Origin: Devosia equisanguinis
GTDB taxonomy: Bacteria > Pseudomonadota > Alphaproteobacteria > Rhizobiales > Devosiaceae
Reading direction: 5' to 3'
DNA length: 14,957 nt
Assembly: GCA_945888565.1 (NCBI GenBank)
Contig: CAMDAL010000054.1
Location: 1 to 14,957 of the forward strand
Position numbers and translations under genes: made by a program. Below the pieces are notes generated by a model. The model saw nothing but the letters and a program-made list of their open reading frames with translations, ran no database searches and had not been told where the DNA came from. Shown here piece after piece: positions 7,052 through 13,513 of the stretch (position 1 is the first letter of the stretch; every line of letters begins with the position of its first letter).

Positions 7052-7873
7052 TCAGAGCCCCAGCTTCATGTGGCGATTCACGTCCTTGTAGAGCAGGTAG
7101 CGGAAGCGGTTGGGGCCGGCGTAGCAGGCCTGCGGACAGAAGGCGCGCAGCCACATGAAGTCGCCTGCCTCGACCTCCACCCAGTCACGATTGAGCCGGT
7201 ACACGGCCTTGCCTTCGAGCACGTAGAGGCCGTGCTCCATCACGTGCGTCTCCTCGAACGGGATGACGGCGCCCGGCTCGAGCGTCACGATGTTGACGTG
7301 CATGTCGTGCCGCAGGTCGGTGGGATCGACGAAGCGGGTGGTGCCCCAGGTCCTGTTGGTGTCGGGCATCCACACCACCGGCTCGTCCTGCTCGTTGGCA
7401 ACGAAGGCGGCCGGGATGTCGATGCCGTCGACGACCTCGTAGCGCTTGCGCACCCAGTGGAAGCGGGTGGGGACCTCGCCCTTGTTGCTGAGCGTCCAGT
7501 TGCTGGCTGGCGGCAGGTACGCGTAGCCGCCGGGCCGGAGCGTGTGCGACTTGCCGTCGACGACGAGTGTCGCGAACCCCTCGACGACGAACAGGATGCC
7601 CTCCGCCTCGGGATTGCCTTCCGGCCGCTGGCTGCCGCCGCCCGGAAACACTTCCATGATGTACTGCGAGAAGGTCTCCGAGAAACCCGTCATCGGCCGG
7701 GCGATGACCCAGGCGCGCGTCTCGCTCCAGTGCGGCAGGTAGCTCGTCACGATGTCGCGCATCACCCCGTGCGGAATGACGGCGTAAGCCTCGGTAAAGA
7801 TGGCGCGCCCGGTGTGGAGCGCGCTCTGTGGCGGCAACCCGGCAATCGGGCTGGCGTAGGTGGTGGGGGCCAT
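7052..7873 (-). CDS. allE: (S)-ureidoglycine aminohydrolase
   Basis: A 273-residue bicupin that removes ammonia from S-ureidoglycine to give S-ureidoglycolate, feeding AllA. The C-terminal cupin carries EETHVMEHGLYVLEGK with Glu208, His210 and His214, and Gln248 in FCPQACYAG. This spacing reproduces the Glu-His-His-Gln manganese site described for the plant enzyme. The final segment YKDVNRHMKL matches E. coli YlbA/AllE. The ATG at 7873 gives a normal family length and lies about 30 bases downstream of a candidate promoter. Allantoate amidohydrolase, which makes the substrate, is not in the window. Confidence 0.93.
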   Translation of the reverse strand: MAPTTYASPIAGLPPQSALHTGRAIFTEAYAVIPHGVMRDIVTSYLPHWSETRAWVIARPMTGFSETFSQYIMEVFPGGGSQRPEGNPEAEGILFVVEGFATLVVDGKSHTLRPGGYAYLPPASNWTLSNKGEVPTRFHWVRKRYEVVDGIDIPAAFVANEQDEPVVWMPDTNRTWGTTRFVDPTDLRHDMHVNIVTLEPGAVIPFEETHVMEHGLYVLEGKAVYRLNRDWVEVEAGDFMWLRAFCPQACYAGPNRFRYLLYKDVNRHMKLGL

Positions 7874-7908
7874 GTGACTCGTGGAAGTGCTCGGTAGAGT
7901 TCAGTCAC

Positions 7909-7937
7909 CCTATAGCGAAATCGCCGGCGTGCGACAG
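7909..7937 (-). promoter_or_regulatory. Candidate sigma-70-type promoter for allE-allA
   Basis: On the minus strand CTGTCG (7937-7932) and TATAGG (7914-7909) are separated by 17 bases. The -10 is part of GCTATAGG, close to the alphaproteobacterial CTATAT-type element; the -35 is weak. Transcription would begin near 7903, about 30 bases before the allE ATG. Just upstream is a small inverted repeat, CCGCT/AGCGG (7946-7950 and 7959-7963), a possible operator. Confidence 0.35.
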
Positions 7938-8007
7938 GGGGTGTGCCGCTCGAGAAGTAGCGGTTCTTGTCAGAAATCCTTTAGAATTGAAGCGCAGCAT
8001 CGCGGGC

Positions 8008-8190
8008 ATGAGCACACGTCCCGCCCCCGAGCACCAACCGCTGATCGACCCCCTGGCCTTCGAGGAAGCCGGCCGGCATTTCCGAGAGTGGCTCGACCGG
8101 CTGCTCGGCCGCTCCCGCTCCGAGAGCGACACGTCCATCGCCTGGGAGAGCGGCGAGCCCGATGACGACTCGCCGCCCACGGCACACTGA
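8008..8190 (+). CDS. Possible small acidic hypothetical protein (60 aa)
   Basis: No family recognised. The ORF encodes 60 hydrophilic residues with a plausible helix in the middle (LAFEEAGRHFREWLDRLLGR, about residues 15-34) and an acidic C-terminus. It fills an otherwise empty space between divergent allE and the convergent VOC gene, ending six bases from the latter's stop. The ribosome-binding site before the ATG at 8008 is poor, and I see no clear promoter. It may be real or chance; an overlapping minus-strand ORF (7905-8180) has no better support. Confidence 0.38.
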   Translation: MSTRPAPEHQPLIDPLAFEEAGRHFREWLDRLLGRSRSESDTSIAWESGEPDDDSPPTAH

Positions 8191-8196
8191 CGTCGC

Positions 8197-8664
8197 CTAC
8201 TTGCCGGCGTAAGCCGCCTGCAGGTCGGCGATTACCAGCTTGCGCATCTTGAACATCGCCTGCGGCGCCCGCGCGGCGCCCTCGGGGTTGGCGGAGTCCC
8301 AGAGGACGCTCATGACGTTATTGGGGACGATCTGCCAGCTCAGCCCGTACTTGTCCTTGAGCCAGCCGCACATCGATTCCTCCCCGCCATCGGCAGTGAG
8401 CGCGTTCCAGTAGTGGTCGATCTCGGCCTGGTCCTCGCAGTCGATGGTGAACGAGATCGACTCGTTGAACTTGAACCGCGGGCCGGGGCCGCCGTTCAGC
8501 GCCATGAACTCCTGGTCCCTGAGGCGGAAATGCATGGTCAACACGCTGCCGCCGGGGCCGGGTGTCTTCGAGTGGATCTCGGCGTCCTTGAAGGTGGCGA
8601 CGTAGAAGTTCACCATCTCCTCGATACGGTCATCGATCCACAGGCAGGGCATGATCTTGGGCAC
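8197..8664 (-). CDS. VOC superfamily protein, PhnB / 3-demethylubiquinone methyltransferase-like
   Basis: A 155-residue protein of the glyoxalase/bleomycin-resistance (VOC) fold. It begins PKIMPCLWIDDRIEEMVNFY and includes the characteristic ISFTIDCEDQAEIDHYW and CGWLKDKYGLSWQIVP segments. Such proteins are often labelled 3-demethylubiquinone-9 3-methyltransferase, but that activity is not shown for this group. The GTG at 8664 was chosen for the strong GAGGAG (8676-8671) upstream. It is the last gene of the ArsR-SRPBCC-VOC operon; 88 bases separate it from the SRPBCC gene. That gap contains an inverted repeat (GTTGGG/CCCAAC, 8678-8683 and 8693-8698) just before the ribosome-binding site. Substrate unknown. 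Confidence 0.86.
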   Translation of the reverse strand: MPKIMPCLWIDDRIEEMVNFYVATFKDAEIHSKTPGPGGSVLTMHFRLRDQEFMALNGGPGPRFKFNESISFTIDCEDQAEIDHYWNALTADGGEESMCGWLKDKYGLSWQIVPNNVMSVLWDSANPEGAARAPQAMFKMRKLVIADLQAAYAGK

Positions 8665-8752
8665 TTGAGGTCTCCTCGTTGGGTTGAGCTTTCCCAACCC
8701 CCGAAGCGAAGAGCATCGGTGGCGGGTCGTCGCAGGCAAAGTCTCCAGTCGG

Positions 8753-9232
8753 TCAGTAGGCCGGCATGTCCGTCAGCAGCTCGTCGAGCCGCGTGAAGCC
8801 CATCTCCATGCCCCCGGCCATCGGAGTGGCGCGGGCGCCATCGCGGGCTTCCTTGCTGGCATAGAGGATGGTGAGCACCGACGTGGTGACGCCGTCCTCT
8901 TCGGTGATGGCATTGGTGTTGAGGGTCTGCCCGCCGGTCCAGTCCATGTCGTAGAGTTCGTTGGTCTTGATCCAGTCCGGGCGGGTGATTTCCAGCACCT
9001 CGCCGGACGATCCCATCTCGAAACCGTCCGGACCCCTGGTGACGAAGCGCCACTTGCCGCCGACCCGCGCATCGAACTCGCAGGTGACGAAGACCCAGTC
9101 GGCCGGGCCGAGCCAGCGGCGGATCAGCGCCGGGATGGTCCAGCAGTCGAACACGAGGTCTGCGGTCGCAGCGAAGGTGCGGGTAACCCGGATCTCACGA
9201 TCGGAGGGCAGGGTGATGCTGAGCGGCGGCAT
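8753..9232 (-). CDS. SRPBCC (AHSA1/START-like) ligand-binding protein
   Basis: A 159-residue protein of the Bet v1/AHSA1 helix-grip fold, which forms a cavity for hydrophobic ligands. Typical features are REIRVTRTFAATADLVFDCWT at the N-terminus, the WLGPADWVF segment, GGKWRFVTRGPDG, and the C-terminal helix GFTRLDELLTDM. The ATG at 9232 is preceded by GAGGAG and lies ten bases after the ArsR stop. AHSA1 proteins encoded directly after an ArsR regulator are very common in proteobacteria; they are thought to act with the regulator or under its control, but their ligands are mostly unknown. Confidence 0.88.
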   Translation of the reverse strand: MPPLSITLPSDREIRVTRTFAATADLVFDCWTIPALIRRWLGPADWVFVTCEFDARVGGKWRFVTRGPDGFEMGSSGEVLEITRPDWIKTNELYDMDWTGGQTLNTNAITEEDGVTTSVLTILYASKEARDGARATPMAGGMEMGFTRLDELLTDMPAY

Positions 9233-9242
9233 GGCGGGCTCC

Positions 9243-9596
9243 TCAGTTCTTCTGGTCGGATTTCGGGGTGAAGCTCTGGAGTTCGGCCAGCAGGCCATCG
9301 AGCCGCTGGTAGCTCGTTTCCCAGAACTTCCGGTAGGTCTCGAGCCAGCCGACGGCATCGGCGAGTGGCAGCGCTTCGATATGCACCGGCCGCCGCTGCG
9401 CATCCCTGCCGCGCGACACCAGCCCTGCGGCCTCCAGCACCTTGAGGTGCTTCGAGATCGCCGGCTGGCTCATGTCGAACGGCTCGACGAGTTCGTTGAC
9501 GGTGGCATCGCCCTGCGCGAGACGGGCCAGGATGGCCCGGCGCGTCGGGTCGGCTAGCGCCGCGAAGGTGAGATCGAGCTGCGAGGATGACGGCAT
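9243..9596 (-). CDS. ArsR-family winged-helix transcriptional repressor
   Basis: A 117-residue regulator. The winged helix runs through LDLTFAALADPTRRAILARL and VNELVEPFDMSQPAISKHLK (recognition helix) to VLEAAGLVSRGRDAQRRPVHI. No Cys-X-Cys or obvious metal-binding set is present, so it probably does not sense metals, as is usual for AHSA1-linked members. The ATG at 9596 follows a region rich in inverted repeats that overlaps its own promoter (9598-9633), so autorepression is likely. In-frame starts as far upstream as 9686 would run through that operator and are unlikely. It heads the operon with the SRPBCC and VOC genes. Confidence 0.9.
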   Translation of the reverse strand: MPSSSQLDLTFAALADPTRRAILARLAQGDATVNELVEPFDMSQPAISKHLKVLEAAGLVSRGRDAQRRPVHIEALPLADAVGWLETYRKFWETSYQRLDGLLAELQSFTPKSDQKN

Positions 9597-9597
9597 T

Positions 9598-9633
9598 GCA
9601 TAACTCAGTATTTCTATAACTGAATAGTTATGC
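9598..9633 (-). promoter_or_regulatory. ArsR autoregulatory operator, palindromic
   Basis: ATAACTGAATAGTTAT (9616-9631) is a perfect 6-4-6 palindrome. A further ATAACT lies at 9600-9605, and GCATAACT (9598-9605) is the exact inverse of AGTTATGC (9626-9633). On the minus strand a TTGACT (9652-9647) lies upstream, and a -10 about 17 bases on would fall inside the palindrome near 9629-9624, so bound repressor would block RNA polymerase. The palindromes are seen; the binding protein is inferred from adjacency to the ArsR gene. Confidence 0.7.
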
Positions 9634-9690
9634 ACTGGGTGCGGGAAGTCAATGGGGCTTGGAGAGTTTTGCAGCAAGCACACCACAGCG

Positions 9691-9853
9691 CCTCCTCCCC
9701 CCTGGTGGGGAAGGATAGGGAAGCTCGGTCGCGAAGCGGCCTAGCGGACCTACGGAGAGGGGGTGCCGAGGTCGAGGGCTACCCCCTCTCCTCAGCTCTG
9801 CCACGGCGCTTCCGCGCCTGGAGCCGCTATCCTCCCCCACCAAGGGGGAGGAT
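9691..9853. repeat. Intergenic repeat pair A, tail-to-tail
   Basis: Two copies of a short GC-rich repeat in inverted orientation. The left copy starts with an imperfect hairpin (9693-9715) and runs through AGCGG-CTAGCGGA-CTA to GGAGAGGGGGT (9754-9764). That tail is a perfect 11-bp inverse of ACCCCCTCTCC (9781-9791), which begins the right copy. The right copy ends in a perfect 10-bp hairpin, ATCCTCCCCC/GGGGGAGGAT (9829-9853). The same unit occurs at 13325-13489. On the minus strand the right hairpin lies about 30 bases after the puuE-uraD stop and could protect or end that mRNA. The rest of the 9597-9882 gap has no gene. Confidence 0.8.
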
Positions 9854-9882
9854 GCGATGGGGGGAGCTGCCGATGCTCCGTT

Positions 9883-11298
9883 TCAGCCCAGTATCGCCCG
9901 TATCCGCAATTCGGCGATCCGCTCGACCTGCTTGCAGGCCGTCGCGAACTCCGTCTCCCGATCATTGGCCACGCGCTGCTCCATCGCGGCCATGATCTGC
10001 GCCTTGGTGTTGTCGCGGACCGCGATGATGAACGGGAAGCCGTGCTGCTCCACATAGGCGCCGTTCAGCTCCCCGAACCTCGTGCGCTCGGCGTCGGTCA
10101 GCGCATCCAGCCCGGCGCTGTGCTGCTCGGCCTCCGAAGCCGCCGTCAGCCGCTTCGCCGCCGCGAGCTTTCCCGCAAGATCCGGGTGGGCATTCAGCAC
10201 GCCGAGCTTTTCCTCATCGGAGGCGTCGCGGAAAACCTGGGTCATCAGCGCGTGCAGCCCGGTTGCCGTGTCGTGCACCGGCCCCATCTCGCGCTTGAAG
10301 GCGCGCTCCGCGATCCATTCGGAGTGCTCGAAGACGTTGCCGAACAGCTGGCTGAAATCGTCATAGGCGAGCTTCGACGGTTCGATTGCCGGCTTCACCC
10401 AGGGGTTGGTGGCAATCCAGTGCTCGGCGATGTCGATGCGCTTGGCCACCCACACCTTATCCTTCGACAGGATGTAGTCGACGAAGCGCTTCAGCCCCGC
10501 GAACCGCCCCGGCATGCCGACGAGGCGGCAGTGCAGCCCGACCGACATCATCTTGGGCGATCCGGCCTCGCCCTCGTCCCACAGCACGTCGAAGGTGTCC
10601 TTGAGCAGCTGGAAATACTCCTCGCCATTGGCGAAGCCCGACGCGGTGGTGAAGCGCATGTCGTTGGTGGCGAGCGAGTAGGGTATGATCAGCTGCGGCG
10701 CACCCATGTGCTCGCGGTAATAGGGCAGGTCGTCGTCGTAGGTGTCGGAGACGTAGGTGAAGCCGCCTTCCTCGGACGCGAGGTCGACGGTGTTGATCGA
10801 CGTACGGCCGCAATACCAGCCGGTGGGGCGGGTGCCGACCACTTCGGTGTGCAACCTGATCGCTTCGTGCAGGTCCTGGCGCTCGTGCTCGATGTCGTGG
10901 TCGCGATAGTCGATCCACCTGAGACCATGACTGGCGATTTCCCAGCCGGCATCGAGCATGGCCCGGGTCTGCTCCGGTGCGCGCTGCAACGCCGTAGCGA
11001 CGCCGTAGACGGTGACCGGTAGGTTTAGGCTGGTGAACAGCCGGTGCAGCCGCCAGAAGCCAGCGCGGGCGCCGTACTCGTACATCGACTCGACGTTCCA
11101 GTGCCGCTTGCCCTGCCACGGCACCGCGCCGATCACGTCGACCAGGAAAGCCTCCGAGGCGGCATCGCCGTGGAGCACGTTATTCTCGCCGCCCTCCTCG
11201 TAGTTGAGGACGAACTGCACTGCCACGTTGGCGCCGCCCGGCCATTGCGCATGGGGCGGATTGGGGCCGTAGCCCTGCATGTTGCGGGGGTAACGCAT
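9883..11298 (-). CDS. puuE: Fused allantoinase (PuuE) and OHCU decarboxylase (UraD)
   Basis: A 471-residue bifunctional enzyme of ureide metabolism. Residues 1 to about 305 are the PuuE allantoinase, a polysaccharide-deacetylase-fold enzyme that hydrolyses allantoin to allantoate. They start with MRYPRNMQGYG and contain NYEEGGENN (32-40), ASHGLRWIDY (122-131) and SVGLHCRLVG (252-261). Residues about 310-471 are OHCU decarboxylase: HPDL with the expected catalytic His371, Asn412 and Tyr415, then GFPFI (420-424), and the C-terminal Arg/Glu helix. UraD makes S-allantoin, so the fusion joins consecutive steps. The ATG at 11298 has GGAGTG upstream and gives the family N-terminus. It is divergent from hiuH-xdhAB. 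Confidence 0.94.
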   Translation of the reverse strand: MRYPRNMQGYGPNPPHAQWPGGANVAVQFVLNYEEGGENNVLHGDAASEAFLVDVIGAVPWQGKRHWNVESMYEYGARAGFWRLHRLFTSLNLPVTVYGVATALQRAPEQTRAMLDAGWEIASHGLRWIDYRDHDIEHERQDLHEAIRLHTEVVGTRPTGWYCGRTSINTVDLASEEGGFTYVSDTYDDDLPYYREHMGAPQLIIPYSLATNDMRFTTASGFANGEEYFQLLKDTFDVLWDEGEAGSPKMMSVGLHCRLVGMPGRFAGLKRFVDYILSKDKVWVAKRIDIAEHWIATNPWVKPAIEPSKLAYDDFSQLFGNVFEHSEWIAERAFKREMGPVHDTATGLHALMTQVFRDASDEEKLGVLNAHPDLAGKLAAAKRLTAASEAEQHSAGLDALTDAERTRFGELNGAYVEQHGFPFIIAVRDNTKAQIMAAMEQRVANDRETEFATACKQVERIAELRIRAILG

Positions 11299-11326
11299 GG
11301 GTGCACTCCGGTATCAGCTATCAAAG

Positions 11327-11356
11327 TTTATGGCCGACCGGGCATGGCCGGGGCAA
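11327..11356 (-). promoter_or_regulatory. Weak promoter candidate for puuE-uraD
   Basis: On the minus strand TTGCCC (11356-11351) and CATAAA (11332-11327) are 18 bases apart, about 20 bases upstream of the puuE ribosome-binding region. Both hexamers are imperfect. Position in the divergent gap is the main support. Confidence 0.3.
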
Positions 11357-11389
11357 GGTGCGCAAAAGTGGACCAGTTGGTAAAAAACC

Positions 11390-11435
11390 GTCGGGAACCC
11401 TCTTTCGCCCGACACCGATTTGCTCAATAGTCGGG
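11390..11435. promoter_or_regulatory. Triple GTCGGG/CCCGAC inverted repeats between puuE and hiuH
   Basis: GTCGGG (11390-11395), CCCGAC (11408-11413) and GTCGGG (11430-11435) lie in the 201-base divergent gap. The middle copy can pair with either neighbour. They may be binding sites for a regulator that controls both arms of the purine locus, or alternative hairpins in a leader. No regulator gene for them is in the window. Confidence 0.35.
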
Positions 11436-11499
11436 CATTCTTGAGGACGTGCCTGTCCCAGTGGCGCGACTCGACGGGGCGGGCAAAAGGACGAAAACT

Positions 11500-11856
11500 A
11501 TGGCGGGTGCTGGACGCCTGACGACGCACGTGCTCGACACGACTCACGGCAAGCCGGCCGCGGGGATGCGGATCGATCTCCTTATGGTGCACGGCGACCA
11601 TACCCACCACGTCTGGACCGGGCTGACCAATGCCGATGGTCGCGTCGACCAGCCGCTGCTCGAGGGCGACCAGTTCCACCCAGGTGCTTTCGAACTGACC
11701 TTCCATGTCGGGCAGTATTTCGAGCGCATGGGTGTCGACATGAGCCGGCAGTTCCTCGACACCGTGCCGGTGCGCTTCGTCATCAGCGAGAACTCGCACT
11801 ACCACGTGCCGCTGCTCTGCTCGCCCTTCGGCTACTCGACCTACCGGGGGAGCTGA
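11500..11856 (+). CDS. hiuH: 5-hydroxyisourate hydrolase
   Basis: A 118-residue transthyretin-related enzyme that hydrolyses 5-hydroxyisourate, the product of urate oxidation, to OHCU. The family signature is complete: LTTHVLDTTHGKPA with His10, Arg48 in NADGRVD, HYHVPLL with His102, and the C-terminal tetrapeptide YRGS. There is no signal peptide, so it is cytoplasmic. The ATG at 11500 gives the standard N-terminus and has AAAAGG about nine bases upstream; an in-frame GTG at 11449 would add unsupported residues. Its TGA ends at 11856 and the xdhA ATG is the very next base, so the two are translationally coupled. The next enzyme, UraD, is encoded on the opposite strand. Confidence 0.95.
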   Translation: MAGAGRLTTHVLDTTHGKPAAGMRIDLLMVHGDHTHHVWTGLTNADGRVDQPLLEGDQFHPGAFELTFHVGQYFERMGVDMSRQFLDTVPVRFVISENSHYHVPLLCSPFGYSTYRGS

Positions 11857-13320
11857 ATGACCACATCGCGCAACGCGCTCCGTTTCATCCTCAACAACGA
11901 GGATATCGCGTTGACCGAGATTTCGGCGACGCGGACGCTGCTCGACTATCTCCGTCTCGACAAGCGGCTGAAGGGCTCGAAGGAAGGTTGCGCCGAGGGC
12001 GATTGCGGGGCCTGCACCGTGCTGGTCGGCCGCCTCAGCGGCGATGAGCTGGTCTACGAATCGATCAACGCCTGCATCGCCTTTGTCGGCTCGCTCGACG
12101 GCGCACATGTGGTGACGGTGGAGCATCTGAGCGCCGCCAACGGCCCGCTGCATCCGGTGCAGCAGGCGATGGTGGATTTCCACGGCAGCCAGTGCGGCTT
12201 CTGCACGCCGGGCATAGTCATGTCGCTCTACGGCTTGTGGATGCAGCAGCCGCAGCCCAACAGCTTCGCCATCGAAAAGGCGCTGCAGGGCAATCTCTGC
12301 CGCTGCACCGGCTACTCGCCGATTGTCCGGGCGGCCAAGGCGATCTCCTCCTACGGCGAGGCGGCGAACGATCCGCTGGTCGCCGAGCGCGAGAGCATCA
12401 CGGCGCGGGTCAAGGCCCTGCGCGACGGAAGCCGCGTCGACATCGGCACCGGCAAGGACCGGCTGATCATCCCGGCCTCGGTGGACGATCTCGCGGCCGT
12501 CTATGCCGAGCATTCCACTGGCACGCTGGTGTCGGGCGCCACGGACGTTGGCCTCTGGGTCACCAAGTTCATGCGCGACATCGGCCCGATGATCTTCATC
12601 GGCGAGGTGCCGGGGCTGGACCGGATCGTCGAGGCGGCCGACAAGGTCACCTTCGGCGCCGGCGTCACCTATACCGCGGCCCGGCCGACCATCTCGGCGC
12701 GCTACCCGCAACTGCTTGAACTCTGGGACCGGATCGGCGGCGATCAGGTGCGCAATGCCGGCACCATCGGCGCCAACATCGCCAACGGCTCGCCGATCGG
12801 CGACACGCCGCCGCCCTTCATCGCGCTCGGCGCGACGGTGACGCTCAACAAGGGCGGGGCGCGGCGCATGGTGCCGCTCGAAAAATACTTCATCGCCTAC
12901 GGCAAGCAGGACCGGCAGCCCGGCGAGTTCGTCGAGAGCGTGACGGTGCCGGTGCTGCCGGCCGACGAACTGCTGGCCTGCTACAAGATCAGCAAGCGCA
13001 AGGACGAGGATATTTCCGCCCTGTGCGGCGCGTTCCGGGTGAAGATCGTTTCGGGCGTGGTCGAGAGCGCCATCGTCGCCTTCGGCGGCATGGCGGCAAC
13101 ACCGAAGCGCGCCGCGGCCGTCGAGGCGGCGCTGGTCGGCAAGCCCTGGACCATTGCCACCATCGAAGCCGCCATCCCCGCCTTCGCCACCGACTACCAG
13201 CCGCTCACCGACATGCGCGCCAGCGCCGAGTACCGCCTCCTCGCCGCCCAGAACCTCCTCCGCCGCTTCTTCTTCGAGACGACGGGCGAAGGCGAACGCC
13301 TGAAGCGGGAGGTGGCATGA
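11857..13320 (+). CDS. xdhA: Xanthine dehydrogenase small subunit (2Fe-2S and FAD)
   Basis: A 487-residue subunit that carries electrons from the molybdenum subunit through two 2Fe-2S clusters to FAD and NAD. Cluster ligands are Cys45, Cys50, Cys53 and Cys73 (GCAEGDCGACTVLVG) in the ferredoxin domain, and Cys113, Cys116, Cys148 and Cys150 (CGFCTPG and CRCTGY) in the helical domain. The FAD-binding domain covers about 195-370, with VSGATDVGLWVTK and AGTIGANIANGSPIGD, followed by the C-terminal flavoprotein domain. Length fits the bacterial XdhA type. The ATG directly abuts the hiuH stop and GGGGGAG lies inside the hiuH end. The gap to xdhB is unusually long, 193 bases, and is filled by a repeat pair. 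Confidence 0.96.
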   Translation: MTTSRNALRFILNNEDIALTEISATRTLLDYLRLDKRLKGSKEGCAEGDCGACTVLVGRLSGDELVYESINACIAFVGSLDGAHVVTVEHLSAANGPLHPVQQAMVDFHGSQCGFCTPGIVMSLYGLWMQQPQPNSFAIEKALQGNLCRCTGYSPIVRAAKAISSYGEAANDPLVAERESITARVKALRDGSRVDIGTGKDRLIIPASVDDLAAVYAEHSTGTLVSGATDVGLWVTKFMRDIGPMIFIGEVPGLDRIVEAADKVTFGAGVTYTAARPTISARYPQLLELWDRIGGDQVRNAGTIGANIANGSPIGDTPPPFIALGATVTLNKGGARRMVPLEKYFIAYGKQDRQPGEFVESVTVPVLPADELLACYKISKRKDEDISALCGAFRVKIVSGVVESAIVAFGGMAATPKRAAAVEAALVGKPWTIATIEAAIPAFATDYQPLTDMRASAEYRLLAAQNLLRRFFFETTGEGERLKREVA

Positions 13321-13324
13321 TGTA

Positions 13325-13489
13325 CCCCCACCCTAGCTGCGCTAGCTCATTACATTCGCAAGCTCCTCTACCCTCCCCACAAGGGGGAGGGAGGCCAGTG
13401 GCCACGGGCAACCAACGGCGTCTCCCTCCCCTCGATGGGGAGGGTAGCGCAGCTTGGCTGCGCAGCGGGCTAGCGGAGCTAGGGTGGGG
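13325..13489. repeat. Intergenic repeat pair B, head-to-head, between xdhA and xdhB
   Basis: Two inverted copies of the repeat also found at 9691-9853. The left copy runs from CCCCCACCCTAGC (13325-13337) to a hairpin, CCCTCCCC/GGGGAGGG (13371-13391). The right copy begins with the matching hairpin (13424-13444, loop TCGAT) and has a perfect 7-bp hairpin, GCGCAGC/GCTGCGC (13447-13463). It continues through AGCGGGCTAGCGGAGCTAGG to GGTGGGG at 13489. Here hairpins face inward and tails outward, the reverse of pair A. Short in-frame translations here are not genes. Confidence 0.82.
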
Positions 13490-13513
13490 TGAAACATTGG
13501 CCGGGGAGTTGGA

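Noticed and set aside
7967..7987. TTGTCA and TAGAAT as a promoter for the 60-aa ORF at 8008
   Set aside because: The hexamers are only nine bases apart.
9763..11022. 419-codon plus-strand frame opposite puuE-uraD
   Set aside because: The fused enzyme on the minus strand is unmistakable; this frame starts in a repeat and has no recognisable domain.
11314..12711. 465-codon minus-strand frame opposite hiuH and xdhA
   Set aside because: Both plus-strand genes have complete signatures; this frame is their mirror in GC-rich DNA.
13371..13444. Repeated CCCTCCCC/GGGGAGGG hairpins considered as a CRISPR array
   Set aside because: There are only two copies in inverted orientation, no regular spacers and no cas genes.
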